Shown: positions 11,552 through 24,000 of the stretch, piece by piece
Numbering within the stretch: position 1 is the first letter of the stretch
Layout: every line of letters starts with the position of its first letter
Source: Monocercomonoides exilis
Taxonomy: Eukaryota > Preaxostyla > Oxymonadida > Polymastigidae
Length of the DNA stretch: 64,000 nt
NCBI GenBank assembly: GCA_001643675.2
Contig: LSRY02000053.1
Span: forward strand, 124,001 to 188,000
Direction of reading: 5' to 3'
Program-made: the position numbers and the translations under genes
The notes under the pieces: generated by a model
The model's database searches: none
What the model saw: the letters and a program-made list of their open reading frames with translations, nothing else
What the model was told of the DNA's origin: nothing

Positions 11552-13148
11552 CCGCATTTCTTGCATGTTTCGACGGGAAAATGTTTGATATTTTTTCTCA
11601 GAATTTTAATTCATAAGCTTCTTCATGTTCTTCATCTTCATCTTCATTTCCTTCATTTCCTTCATTTCCTTCATTTCCTTCATTTCCTTCATTTCCTTCA
11701 TCACCTTCTTCAATATTGTCGCATCATCACATTGTTTCATTTCATTGTTTCTTCATCGCTTCAAATGCAGTTCAAAGCATCATAGCTATCATTTTTCTTC
11801 TTCTTTTTTCTCTTCAGTCCGAATATCTCGTGCTTTTTCAACTTTTCTTTGAGAGTTGAAGCAAAGACGATGAATGCACTTCTGTTGCGGTTCAATGTAC
11901 TTTGCAGAATGAACTGTTTTTCGACAATCTTTGTCTCGTAACTACTTGTGCATGACAACATTTCATTTCTCAACCGTGGCAGCTTACAGAAGAAGAAGCT
12001 GAAGTCGAAGAAGAAGAAGAAGAAGAAGAAGGATAAGTTGAAGACAAAGCTGAAGCAAGAGCAAACAGATTGTTCAGAAATAAGTTGTTCAGGTTCGCCA
12101 TGTGTCAGTTTCCACTTTCCCGTTTTATCATCTGCTTTCTCAGAGGATTTATCTGTTTCAACTTCTGATTGAGACTTTGACTTCTGCCTTTCGGTTCGAT
12201 GACTTCTTTCCACTGGAATTAAACGAGTTATCTGACGAGTTGAAGGTTCTTCGTTTGCATTTCTCAACGAACTTTTTGTATTATTTATTTGGACCATCAA
12301 TTCTTCTCACGCTGCTATCTCTTTTTGCTCGAATTATTCGAAAGAAAAGGAATAGCTTTTGAAGAATGCACAAGAAAGAGATGCTTCTTTGAGATGTTTT
12401 CACAGCCAAAGTTGTTGACAGCAAATCAGTCAAGTGGAAAAGAGAGAAGCAGATACACTTTCAGCAAAAGAGAGCAAAACAAACAAATGTATTGCTTATA
12501 TCATTCCGGCATTTGCTATCAAAAGCCTGCATTGATATTTTTTTTTGTAGGAAATACTTATTGTCTTGCATTTCTGTTTTCATCTCCAACTTCTTTGCCT
12601 TTCCCTTCACTTTCTCACCTGAGAAGAATAACACACATCATCATTTCATAGCCTTATTTCATCTCAGCAGCATCTTCGGCTTATGGATCTAATTTTAGCA
12701 ATTCTCTCTTCTTGTTGGTAGATGCTTCATACAATACCTGAAAAAGACAGAAAAGTGAAAAATCGAAGAATCAAAAGACAAACAGAAACAAAGTGTGAAG
12801 CTGCTGTATGAAAGAAAATGCACCAACGCATTAGAAAGAACAACGAAATATTAAGTCGCCTTCAATTATCTTCATCTTTTCCTTCAAGTGATTATTCGGC
12901 TGAATCCTCTTCTTCTCCATTTCAAGACGCTTTGAGTGTTCAGACTCTTTGTTCAATTCACATTAATCATTATATATTTTTTGTTCTATTTGCAGAAACG
13001 ATCGAAATTCGAACCTTAAATTGCTTTTTGAATGAAAAAAGCCGAAGAAAAAAAGAAAAAGAATTTTTATAGAATTTTGAAATGAAAAAAATAAAATTAA
13101 ATAAGAAATATAAATAAAACGCTTCTTTTTTCAATATATTTCATTAAT
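11552..13148. other. Spacer between paralog copies 1 and 2, with low-complexity tracts
   Basis: Contains a TTCATTTCC repeat (about 11650-11702) and a GAAGAA tract (about 11995-12035). Open stretches exist on both strands (12300-11761 minus, 12102-12362 plus), but they depend on the repeats or on non-ATG starts. No recognised domain or splice-consistent gene was found. Decayed coding sequence is possible but not shown. Confidence 0.5.
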
Positions 13149-14620
13149 TTACTTATTCACAAGATAGTCCGTCAAATCCAAAGACATTTCAGCGTAATAT
13201 TCTCCGTTAAAAATAAAAAATATACCAAAAATGTTTGTCACTTCATCTTCAAATCCTTCTTCTTCTATCTTTTCAAATATCTCCATTTTTATATCCTTTC
13301 TTTTGTCTTCATAAATTTCAATGTCATCATTCCCATCTAATTTTTTGGAAACTTCAAAGAAGAATCTCAAGCAGCCACTTGCGACATCAACATCCAACGT
13401 CGACTGCTGCATTTCCTCCAACATCACGTCAATTGCTCTTCCTTTAATCAAAACTTCAACACTCACCTTTTTCACTTCTGCAACTATTTGAAAAATATTG
13501 GCGCAATTTCGATATATTTTGCGTCCATTCCCTCTTGATGCCCTGCACAGCTGAACAAGGCAATGAAGAAGCTCGACATTGTCCTCTTTTTGCGATATCA
13601 AAAGTGGAAACTGGCTTGTGACAAGAGAGATCCATTTCTTTATTAAAAATGCTTCTTTCTTCCTTTTCGTTTCTTCTTCATTTTCCCAATCGACACACTT
13701 TGCTAGCTCTTCCAATTCTCTTGCTGTTTCTCTTGCAATATGTAATTCATTCGCAATCACTTCTTCCAGCCCTCTTTCTCCAAATGATCTGTCCATCAAA
13801 AACACCCATGCTGACAGATACGCAATATGCGTCAGATTGTGATGCTCCTGATGATGTTTGATTATCTCTATCATCTCGTTCATATAAAGCTCTTTTTCAA
13901 TTCTCTGCTCAAAAAACGCAAGTCAATAAACATCTTGAATTAAAAGAAGTTCATACCACCCATTGTCCAATGTTGCTCAATGCAGCAAATACTATTTCAA
14001 CGTCACTTTGAGTTTCCTTTCTTTTTTCTTTCTTCAAAGCAGCTTTCAGAAGGGATGACAGACAAATAGATAGCAATTTTTGTGGCAACTTCTCTGAGTC
14101 ATTGTGCAGAAGAAGATAGCATTCACAAAGATAAAGCAGTAGATTTTCATTCTTTTCTTCTTTTTTCCTATTTTCATCAACAATCATCTTCATTAACCTT
14201 TTGCATAACGAAGAACAATTGAAGCTAACACTCCATAACTTTTTAATAACTTTGTTACATCCCATTTCCTTCAACAGCAAAATGGCATCTTCCAATAGCA
14301 GTTCCTTTTCTTCTATCATTTTATCCATTTTATTGAAAAGTTCAATCGTGAAAACTGAATCAAATTCTTCTTCATCCATCTCACCAATCAGTTCATTCAT
14401 TTCTTTGATTTTCTGTTTCTGCTCATTTTCAGCGCATTTTCCGGGTTCAGTGTATAATTCTTCAAAACAAATTAGTAAATAAGTCAAAAAGTGAATAAAT
14501 AAATAAAAGTTAAACGATTTGCATTTTAAAAAACAATAAAACTATCAAACTTGAAAGCAATTCCAAAAATGAAATCTCTCGGAATTCGCTGAGATGCTTC
14601 TTGTCAGAAGATTCCTTCAT
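13149..14620 (-). CDS. Helical paralog family, copy 2 (complete three-exon model)
   Basis: Exons 14620-14551, 14459-13957 and 13904-13149 join in frame to a 442-residue protein with a TAA stop. The first exon starts at ATG 14620 (MKESSDKKHLSEF) and ends one base into a codon before GTTTGATAG. The second exon begins two bases before codon TTA, so the phases agree. The second intron (52 bases, GTATGA...CAG) sits where the other copies have theirs. Conserved blocks: KIKEMNELIGEMDEEEFDS, AILLLKEMG, LLLYLCECYLLL, then KHHQEHHNLTHIAYLSAW and ARELEELAKCVDW. The protein is soluble and all-helical, of unknown function. It lies in the opposite orientation to copies 1 and 3. Confidence 0.8.
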
Positions 14621-17418
14621 TCTATTATAACATGATATGTTAAGCTTATGTGGTAAAGTTCATAATTCGAATAAATCGATAAATGCGAATTACTTTATTC
14701 ATCTTGTAAAATGGAAAAGGATCATACAATATCAATTATTTGTTGTACAAAAAGTGGATCAGTAAAAAAGAGGAAATGACTTAAAAATAGAAGTCAGTAT
14801 TTCCAAGAAATTCAATCTTTCTTTTCTTTCCTGATCGGACCAATAACCATTATAAATTTCGTGGAATACGTTTATTTAATTTATTTACAATATATATTCA
14901 AAACACATTATATCAAATTAATAACAAGATTTGAATGATGCAAAGAAAAAAGTTCGTCACAATTAAAAAAGTTTTCCAAATTAAAAAAATGAAAAAAATA
15001 AATACAAAAAATGAGATGAAAATTTATGAGACAGATGTGAATAAGAAGGAAAAGATGGTTTCGAATAATAATTCTGTTGAATGTTGCCTGAATGTGTTTA
15101 AAAAATTTACATTTGATGAAGAGGAGACGAAAAAAATTGACAACGAAATGCGATTGTTTGAGTGAATTTTGGTGTGTGAGCTATCTTTTTGTGGAGATGA
15201 TATAAATAGAGAAGGAGCAGAAGAAATAGAAAGAGAAAGAAAAGGACAAAAATAAGGAAAATAAGAAGGAGGAGAAGGAAGAGTAAAATAAGAAAAAGAA
15301 GAAGAAAAAGAAGAAGAAAAAGAAGAAGAAGAAGGGGAAGAAGAAGGGGAAGAAGAAGAAAAAGAAGAAGAAAAAGAAGACGACGACGAAAAAGAAGATG
15401 ACGATGAAGAATCAGAAGATTATGAAAGCAATGAAGGCGAAGCAATTGAGAATTGTGAAACGAATGCAATCCTTTTTTAAAGATGTTGAAAATAACTTGA
15501 GGAATATCGATTGATAAAAATAAATCATTCGCTGAGTTGATTTCAGGTGAAATAGACAATCTTTATCACAAAATATGTGAAAGGCAGAGAGATGCAAACA
15601 GATGAAGATGGAAGTCCACAAATCGTTAACTGTCTTTGTGTGGTTGAACTGCTTTGTCCCTCAGAAAAAGGATAATTGTGTTTGTCAAATGATGTCAACA
15701 ATTCAAATGAACTTCATGTATGATGAGGATACTGGAAGAGAAGAAGACGTTGATGATTGAAGAACTTGACTTCAATGGCAATAATTTCAAATTCAAAAAG
15801 AAGAAAATGACGAATTTTATGTTGATATGATTGACGTGTCGATTCTGGCAATGAACATATTTTGTTGAGTGAGACTGTTGGGAAAGATAAGAAAGGTGAA
15901 GAAGAAGGTGAAGAAGAAGAGAAGATATCAGCTTTTTCAAGTCATAATCATCGATAGAAAAAGACGAATTTGTTGTGAATTTGAATGCCAGCCAGCTCAT
16001 CAGCTCCAACAAACAAGTCGCTTCTGCCAAGCACTCTCAATAAATATCCCAAACAAACTGCTTTTTCTCCCTTTCAAGCTCATGTCAAGCATTGTCATGA
16101 TATGCATCGTTCAAAATAGATGGTTGAAGTCACGAATGTCACGTTCAATGTAATTCAAACATGAATAATCTCAAAACGTCTGGCTCTTTTGAAAAATGAT
16201 AAAAAGACTTCATTCAATGACATTCCTGTTCATAGTCATTCTGTATTCATTCAAAGAACACCATTAAAGAAACATGAATGACATAAAAAAAGTCAAACCA
16301 TTTTTTTGATTTTGAAATATTTTCCCATCTCCAATGGATCGGTAATTATCAGCCCAGCTGGTTTTCTTGTTCTCCAAAATTGCCTCTTGCCACATAAAAA
16401 AACAGATAACTGGATAACAAATGGATGGCAAAGAACGTCATCGAACACAGAGAATCCATTGTGAAGCCGGCTATGATTCCAAATGAAAACACATATTCTC
16501 CAAATGATAAAGTGACGAACTCCTTTTCAAAACCCAATTCAACGACAAGTCTTTGCTGATAGCATACCAGCATGCTTTGTGCAAAATGCAAATGAGATTG
16601 TTGTTGAGGCCTGCTGAGTGTTTTGCTCAACTCGTTTCCTCCATTGTCCAACCCCTCAATTCTCTTTCCTTTTCCACAAAATCATCCTTCCCCAAAAAAA
16701 CCATGTTAAACAAATCTTGCTCAAATGATATGCCAAGTACGCTGCACTTCCCTGAAATGACAAAGCGGTTCAATTCTATCTTTCTGATATTCTGCTCGCT
16801 TTTTTTGTATCTTGCTTGAATTATTTTTCATTCAAAATATCACAGCTGATATTGCACCATATGCTTTATAATATACAACCATGTTCAAATTTCATGCTGA
16901 TTTTCCCCTGCCAATTCACTTATTGCATTCAATCGATGCAAACAGCCACTCTCTCCTCCATCTGCATGTAAAATTATTGTTCTACTGCAGTGCAATAACT
17001 CGCATGGATGCATCCGTGGTCTTGTGTCCAAGCAATCAAACATGCTCTGGCTGTCGCAAATCATCAATCAAATATCATTTCTTATATAATTAAAGGTTAT
17101 CAACCCTTATTTATTTATTCAAAAAGAAATTTTTTAATTCAACGATTTGCTTGTTTTGATGCAAAAATCATTGATGACAAAAGAGGTTTGGACTCCCGTG
17201 TTAATGAACATTTGATCTATTGTTTTTAATTCTTTTTATTCGAATATTCAACGAATATTTCGAAAATGAATTTATTAATTGTTTTGAAATCATTTTGCCA
17301 TTGAACAGCCATCTTCAAAAAGTCAAATATATCTTGGTTTGCAAAGTGTTATAAGAAATGAATGGTTAAATTAACAAATGTGCGTTTTTTTATTTTTTAT
17401 ATTTTTTAATTTTTTTAG
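14621..17418. other. Spacer with possible coding relics, no supported gene
   Basis: Stops interrupt every frame. Plus-strand fragments such as those around 15030-15165 (FKKFTFDEEETKKIDNEM) and 15545-15660 (DNLYHKICERQR, then PQIVNCLCVVELLCP in another frame) look protein-like, and may be relics of a helical-repeat gene. The polypurine tract at 15285-15385 lies between them. The 5' exon expected for the paralog at 17419 should be near the right end but was not identified. Confidence 0.4.
15285..15385. repeat. Polypurine (AAG/GAA)n tract
   Basis: About 100 bases of nearly uninterrupted A/G triplets on the plus strand. Open frames through it (poly-Glu/Lys, or poly-Leu/Phe in antisense) are composition artefacts. 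Confidence 0.8.
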
Positions 17419-18736
17419 AGAAATTTTCACAGTTGGAACAATTCACTGAAGCAGAACAGAAGCAGAAAATCGAAGAAATGAATGAAATAATTGATGGATT
17501 GAATAAAGAAGAATTCAGATCTGTTTTCACAAAAGAACTGTTCAATGAAGTGAACAAAATGATTGAAGATAAGAAACTTTCGATGGGAAATGCCACTTGG
17601 CTGCTGAAGCATGTTGGATTTTGCAATATGCTAAAAAATGTGTGGAATCCATACTTCGAAGAATCTTCGCTGAAGGAAAGATTTGAGAAGTTGATAATTG
17701 AAGAAAATGAGAAGAAAAATGAAGAAAAGAACGAAAAAATTCTAACTGATCTTTGCGAATTTTATCTTTTGTTTAACTACCAGTTTTCTTGCAATTTTCT
17801 TTCAATTTGTTTGCGACATATTCTGAAAATCGCGTTGAAGAAAAAGGAAAGCAAAGAAACACGAAAAGAAGTGGAAATGGCATTATTTTCTTTGAGCAAA
17901 TGTTGTTATTGGGTTTGAATTCTTCTTTTTCAATTCAAAAAAAATTTATTTTTTCCACTTATTTTTTATAGGGAAAAAATGAAGAGATGTTATCTTATGA
18001 AATGACTGAGGTTGTCAAATATCATCAGGAACATCATAATTTGACACGACTTGCATATCAATCGGCTTGGCAGTTTTTGATAGACAGATTTCACAATGAG
18101 AAAGGCTTAGAAGGAGCAATTACAAAAATTCTTCATTTTGGAAGAGAGGCAAAAAGAGAATTGGAAGAGCTGATGAAATGTGTGGATTGGAAGAGAGAGA
18201 AAGAAGAGGAAAGAAAAAAAGAAACGAAAGAAGAACTAATTTTGATGAGATGGCTTCGAGTGTTGGAGCTTTATTTTAACCATTGTAGATTGAGGATTGA
18301 AGAAATTAATGAGGTTATTGAAAGTATCATTCAGATATATCGAGTATCAAGGGACAATCACAAAGAAATAAATGAGTGGTGCATTTTCATATTTATTCAA
18401 ATGTCAGGAAACGGATTCATGGGAATTGATGAGTTGTTGAATTGCGGTGTTGTTAATATTGTTCTGGAGGCGATTCAGCAAACAACAAATGAAAACTTCA
18501 CTGCATGTATTTGTTTGGAATTCTTTTTGAAGATTTCAGAAAGATTGAAAGGAAACTCAGACGATGAAATGGAAGATGAGAAAAGAAAAGATATGAAAAG
18601 GAAAGTGCTTGAAAAGTTGGAAGAAGAAGGATATGAAGATGGCATTACATGTTTAAATGAAAAATTTGGCGTTTCACACAAAAATCACTATCCTTATTTA
18701 TCATGGAATATTTCTGATTATTCTGTTAACGTTTGA
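17419..18736 (+). CDS. Helical paralog family, copy 3 (5' exon not found)
   Basis: Exons 17419-17912 and 17972-18736 are separated by a 59-base GTTTGA...TATAG intron, and the join is in frame. The first visible exon follows a TTTTTTAG acceptor in the same phase as copies 1 and 2, so a short 5' exon is missing. The product shares EEMNEIIDGLNKEEF, ATWLLKHVGFCN, LTDLCEFYLL, KYHQEHHNLTRLAYQSAW and RELEELMKCVDWKRE with copies 1 and 2. The C-terminal halves are more diverged, which suggests an old duplication. It ends in SDYSVNV before TGA, like the NDYNVYC and TDYLVNK ends of the other copies. No enzyme motif or targeting signal; function unknown. Confidence 0.75.
17913..17971 (+). other. Intron of paralog copy 3
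   Basis: 59-base GT-AG intron (GTTTGA donor, TATAG acceptor) at the same position as in copies 1 and 2. Confidence 0.8.
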
Positions 18737-18767
18737 AGAAATTCATTGAATTTTATGTCACAATTTT

Positions 18768-18902
18768 TTCTTTTCTTTCCTTTCCTTTCCTTTTCTTTCC
18801 TTTTCTTTCCTTTTCTTTTCTTTTCTTTTCTTTCCTTTCCTTTCCTTTTCGTTTTTTTCCTATTCTTTCCTTTCATTCTTCTTTCTTTTCTTTTCTTTTT
18901 TT
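18768..18902. repeat. Polypyrimidine (CTTTC/CTTTT)n tract
   Basis: About 130 bases of irregular CTTTCCTTTT-type pentamers directly downstream of copy 3. It is non-coding; the poly-Phe/Leu and Lys/Arg open frames through it are artefacts. Confidence 0.85.
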
Positions 18903-19329
18903 TAAATTTCAATACTGAACTAATCATGACATGAAAGCTGAACAAATTAGGAACAAATCGTGGGTTTTTTATGAATGAAATAATTATTTCACATTTTTAG
19001 CGAAATTTTTTCCATTATCAAAAAAACAGCGTTTTGTTTCAAACTTTTTCTCCGCCATATCCTTATCGATCCAGCATTTCCATGCATAACAATGAAGAAA
19101 ATAAAAAAAAGAGATAAATAAAAGGAAAAAATGAATGGAATAACATTCAAAAAGCAAAATATTTCTTCCCATTTTTCAATGTCAAATGAACCTAACATGC
19201 TACAGAAGAGATAATGAATATTTTGCACTATGATAATATTCGATTGAAAATGAATGAAAAATTGACAAAAAATGTTTTTGCACACAAAAATACGATTATT
19301 ACCGATGTTAATTGTTTTCGATGCTATTA

Positions 19330-19726
19330 CAGATATCGCATAAAATACAGGACATCGCACAAAATACCGGACAAGATCGATTTTACAATAACTGTAAGAA
19401 GAAAAATTCTGACAATTTTCCTCAAAATATATCTCATCAATACAAACTCAATTGATACACGGGAATTTCGGGACAGCTTCGCTTGAGCTCAGAAAAAATT
19501 TATGATTGAAATCTCGGAGAAATAGAATTTCAAGTTTCTCCGAAACATAAAAAATAATTTTCTCCGATTACGAATGAGGCGATTTCAAAAGTCTTGAATG
19601 ACATGTGAGTTTGTATTGATAAGATATATTTTGAGGATAATTGTCAGAATTTTTCTTCTTGCGGTTATTGAGATATCGATCTTGTCCGGTATTTTGTGCG
19701 ATGTCCTGTATTTTATGCGATATCTG
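19330..19726. mobile_element. 397-base MITE-like element with 121-base inverted repeats, TA-flanked
   Basis: The left arm 19330-19450 starts CAGATATCGCATAAAATACA, and the right arm 19606-19726 is its near-complete reverse complement, ending CTG. Both ends are directly flanked by TA (19328-19329 and 19727-19728), as expected for a TA target-site duplication of the Tc1/mariner type. The ~155-base centre contains a smaller hairpin around TCTCCGA and no reading frame. It is most simply a non-autonomous DNA transposon. An alternative is a palindromic structural or replication element. Confidence 0.75.
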
Positions 19727-21091
19727 TATATCCCGTTTCAGTAAAACAAATGATATTATTAAATCCGGAGTAATAATGTTTCAGTGATAAAAGAATTTTG
19801 TTTTTAAAAAGTCAATTTGAAAAAAAGATAGAACACCCTTGTCTTTTTTTAAAATTGCTGTTGTTTTTCGAAACTTGGTCCTTAGTGTTTGGATTTTTTG
19901 GGAAGACAAAAAAAATCAGACGAACATGATCTTTTCATCTTATTTGTCTTTAGCTTATTATGACGGAATTAAAAAGCAAAGTATCTTGGAAACGGAACAT
20001 TTCTAAGTCTTCTTTTAATTTCGTTTTCATATTTCTAAAATCAATTTTTGTAAATCCATTTTATATATGGGGGAAAATACGGACTTTCAAGCTTTTTTTT
20101 GCACAAGGCATTGAAAAATTGCTTCGCTCAAAACTTTATTTAACTTTTTCAAATAACAAAATTAATTTGATTTTCATATCCTCAATCAGTCATCGTTGAA
20201 ATCAAAATATAAAGCTTTCCAACATTTAACGAATGTCAAAAAATGGACACATTTTTATTGTGTTTTTTGATCTCAAAAAATCTAAGAAAAGTACATAATT
20301 TTTCCTTGAAAATGCCTGAAATAAAATATTTTGCCGCAACTGTTCAAAATAATATATTCTGAAAGTTGATACGATCCATTGGATGATGGAGAACAAAATA
20401 CTGGATCAAGAAAGATACTGTTTCAAATGTCAAAGAAAAATAAAGCATTACATTTGCCATGTTTTTCCAAGTCGATTAAGATGCATGCATCAGCAAATAA
20501 ATGTTTGGAAAAATACTAATTTTGAATAATTCAGATTCAAATCATGCGATATATATGAAAAATGACATAATGCTTTCGAACTTGCATATCTCAGACTAAT
20601 TGTTCGATCGTTTGCAATAAATCCAGTTTAGCTGTTTGTCGAATGTTTTATTCAATCAGAAATTGCATTTCAAATTATACTGAATAAATTCTTTACAAAC
20701 TTATAGGAGAAGATAAAGAAGTTGAAATAGATGAAGCAATTTTTCACAAACGAAAATATAACAAATGAAGACAAAAAAAAAAAAAAAAAAAAAAAAACGA
20801 CACAAGTTCACACTTTAGACAGACATGCATTGCTTGAAATTTCCTTGTCGCAAAGTCCTTCATCGCAATAATAAAACAACCGATTTCAAATTGAAAATAT
20901 TTGCGTTCTTTATAAAATGTTTTTCAAAAAATATCTTGTTTGTTTATTAAAAAAAACATGTCATGTTTCTTAAAACTTTGAATCGCATTTTTTCTATTCG
21001 TCACATATTTTAAACTGAAAATGGCTGAAAATTATTACTATTCAATAAACCCATTTTATTTCTTTTTTATATTTTTATTGTTAATTCGCAG
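19727..21091. other. AT-rich intergenic stretch upstream of the ARF-GEF gene
   Basis: No supported gene. The open stretch 19960-20199 has no recognisable domain. A poly-A run of more than 25 bases lies at about 20770-20798. The promoter and any 5' untranslated exon of the Sec7 gene must lie at the right end; no core motif was identified. Confidence 0.6.
20770..20798. repeat. Poly-A homopolymer
   Basis: Uninterrupted A run after AACAAATGAAGAC. Its exact length is likely to be uncertain in any assembly. Confidence 0.85.
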
Positions 21092-24000
21092 ATGGACATG
21101 CTTGATGTTGCAAAGGGATTGAGCGATATTGTTCAAGCAATACCAATGTTTAAATTTAAACAATTAAAAGCAGAATGCGAAAATGTCAAATGCATGTATT
21201 TTTCCATATTAAAAAATTAATTAAAAGATTTGACACCTTTCAACAATAGCAATCCTTTTGAAAGACAAACCATCTCATTGGTTTGCATACAATTTTGCTA
21301 TCATTTTCTTTATTTTTGTTTTTTCAATTTTTCAATTTTTTAAAAAAGGACACGTGATTATTTTTTGCCAATTGAGCATTCTTTTGAAACTGAAAATGCA
21401 GAAATTATTGGAGCTTCATTGAACTGTGTGCAGGTATGACATTTTTTATTTTTGAAAAAGATTGCAACTTTCTCTCTTTTGTTAGAAATGGATTAGATAT
21501 GGATTTATAAACGGAAAATCTTCTGAATCTGGGTTTTCACCATCGGATAATTTGATTGATCATTTGGTCATTCTGATTGAGCCAATTTCTTCAATGCAAA
21601 AAGGGGAGATTCCTTTGTGTTGTACAAAAGTTTGAAGATTATATTTTTTCTGAAACGTTTATTAATTGACATACTTTTATTTCAGCTTTTGAGCACCATT
21701 TTGAGTTCGCCTCATTGCTTAGTTGTTGGTGAAGTTTTGACGTCTGTTCTTCAATCATACATTTGTGCTCATCTTCTTCTTCGAAAAGCCGAACACATTG
21801 ATCTTTCTCTTCATGAATTTAACACAATATGTTGCACTCTTCTTCGAAAATCAGTCTTTTCTTTACAACCAGAAATTAAATTAGAAAAAGAAAGAAACAA
21901 AAGAGAAAAGAAAGAAATCCAAGAAAAGCCAAAAGAAGAGGAAAACAAGCTAATTGTTAAAGAGACAAGAATCGACGACATAATTGTGAAAGAGCTGTCT
22001 TCTGATCCAACAACTGCGAGCTCAACAACAACGTCGCGCCCGCTGTTAAAATCTGTACACTTTCGAACGATAAAAAACGTACTCGACATTTTGTGTGATT
22101 GCCTTCTTGAGGAATCACCCGATCCACCGACATCATCTTCTGCTTCGCCTCCTTCAGCGTCGTCTGCTGGTCGTGATGCAGCAGCACCTGACCCATTCAT
22201 CACAAAGAAGCTGCTGGCTATTGGTGCCATGTCCGCCATTTTTGCCTCGCCGCTGCTTTCGTTCTTCCTCCTGTGCGATGGCGAAGAGGAAGAGCTTGAG
22301 GATGCAAGCGATGCTTCAGACGCACATGCATCTTCTGCAAACATTTCATCAACTTCCACTTCAAACACAACCACTTCCACAGCTTCTGCTGCTACTGCCA
22401 CTACTATTTCCTCTTCTGCTCCTTCTTCTTCTCTCTTCTACTCTCCATTCGCGTCTGCCTCTGCTTCCACCGAAGACACATCAGTTCTCCACTCCATCAC
22501 CTCCTCTCCGTTTCCTTCGTTAGTCCAGACAAAGATACTCGATGCTGTTATTCTGAATGCAGGCGTGCCTGACATCAACATCCTGGCGCACTCAGTCGCC
22601 ATTGCTGCCAACATACTCATCGTCTCCTGCACCATCACACAGCAGCAGCGCGAGCACCAGCGCTCCTTGCGATATTCCATGTCTCAGGCCTCGCAACCGC
22701 CTGCTCCTCCGCTTTCTGTTGGCTCTGAGAATTCGCTCCACTCAGCAAATTACACGTCCCCCGCCGTTACCAGCTCGATGAAGTCCAGCGGCAGCGTGCA
22801 GAATGGTGCTCTGCATCAGCACAGCCGCACGCACGTTCAGGGCACGCTGCTGACCGACGCGCCCACGCTGGCCTTCCGCGAAGAGCTGACGTCGGTGTTT
22901 GTGATCCTGGAGGACATCCTCTCCACGCCAGGCACCACAGTCGATGCCGAGAAGGCAACCATCCTCGCCACGCTCGTGCCGCTGTTCGCGCGGGGAGACC
23001 TGCTCGCGGCAATCTTCCACGAGTGCGACTGCGACCTGCGGCAGGAGTCGCACCTCGAGAAAATCCTCAACGGGATCTGCAGGACAGTGCAGAACAGCGT
23101 CTCGCAGTCTGCCATCGCGATGGCCGACGGCTCTGGCGGCGACTCGGCGCTGTGTGTTGACATCGAGCAGTGGAAGACAGCCAGCGGCTGGAGGCGGTCG
23201 AAGGAGCTGCTGGAGGCCGAAGTGGAAGGAAACGAGGCAGCACTGAAGACGATCTATCTGAACACGTCGGCGAAGGGTATCATTTCTGCCGACCGCACCA
23301 CGCTGTGCGTGGCAACAGTCACGTCAGAAGAGCAGCTGGCTTCGACGGCGCTTCTGTGCGTGTGCCTGTTTGTGCAGACAGTCGCTCACTTCTGCCAGCG
23401 GTATTCATCCTCTGCCCTGCTGCTAGCGATGGAAAGGGGCATGTCACTGGACACACTCCCAGCACCTTCACTCACACAGACAGAAAAGACAATTGAGCCG
23501 CGCTCAGCTGAAGTGGCGCGCAGCTCCTTCCGATCGTCTTTTTCTACGCTGTCAACAGCGAGTGATGTGTCTCTCCGTGCGTCTGCAATGTCCCAGCCTC
23601 TTTCGCCGTGCCAGTCAGACCCGTCGCTTCTCCATTCTCCTCCTGTTCTGTACTCGTCCTCCTTCACCACACGCACACTGCCACAATCCCCGCTGTTCGA
23701 ACCACTTTCTTCGAACTACAACAAGCCCCTTCTCCCACCGAAGCAACCAGGCGCTTCTCATTTGTCTTTGTCTTCTTCCGGCTATTCGTCTGCTTCTCCG
23801 CCACATTCAAGGCCGTTTCATCACTCGCAGAACTCAAGCCAGCTCTCGCCGATGCATCCTTCCACTCCATTTGCGTTTGATTCGCCTCGTGGGCAGCAGG
23901 AAGGCCTCGAGACGATGCTTCCTGGGGCAGTCTCAGCGAACAGCTCGGTGGAGATAATGAGGCAGAAAAAGAAGATGATCGAGAGATGTGTGGTGCTGTT

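Noticed and set aside
18718-18945. Lys/Arg-rich minus-strand frame and Phe/Leu-rich plus-strand frames
   Set aside because: Produced by the polypyrimidine tract downstream of paralog copy 3.
19960-20199. Possible small gene upstream of the ARF-GEF gene
   Set aside because: Phe/Lys-rich AT-driven frame with no motif, signal or splice context.
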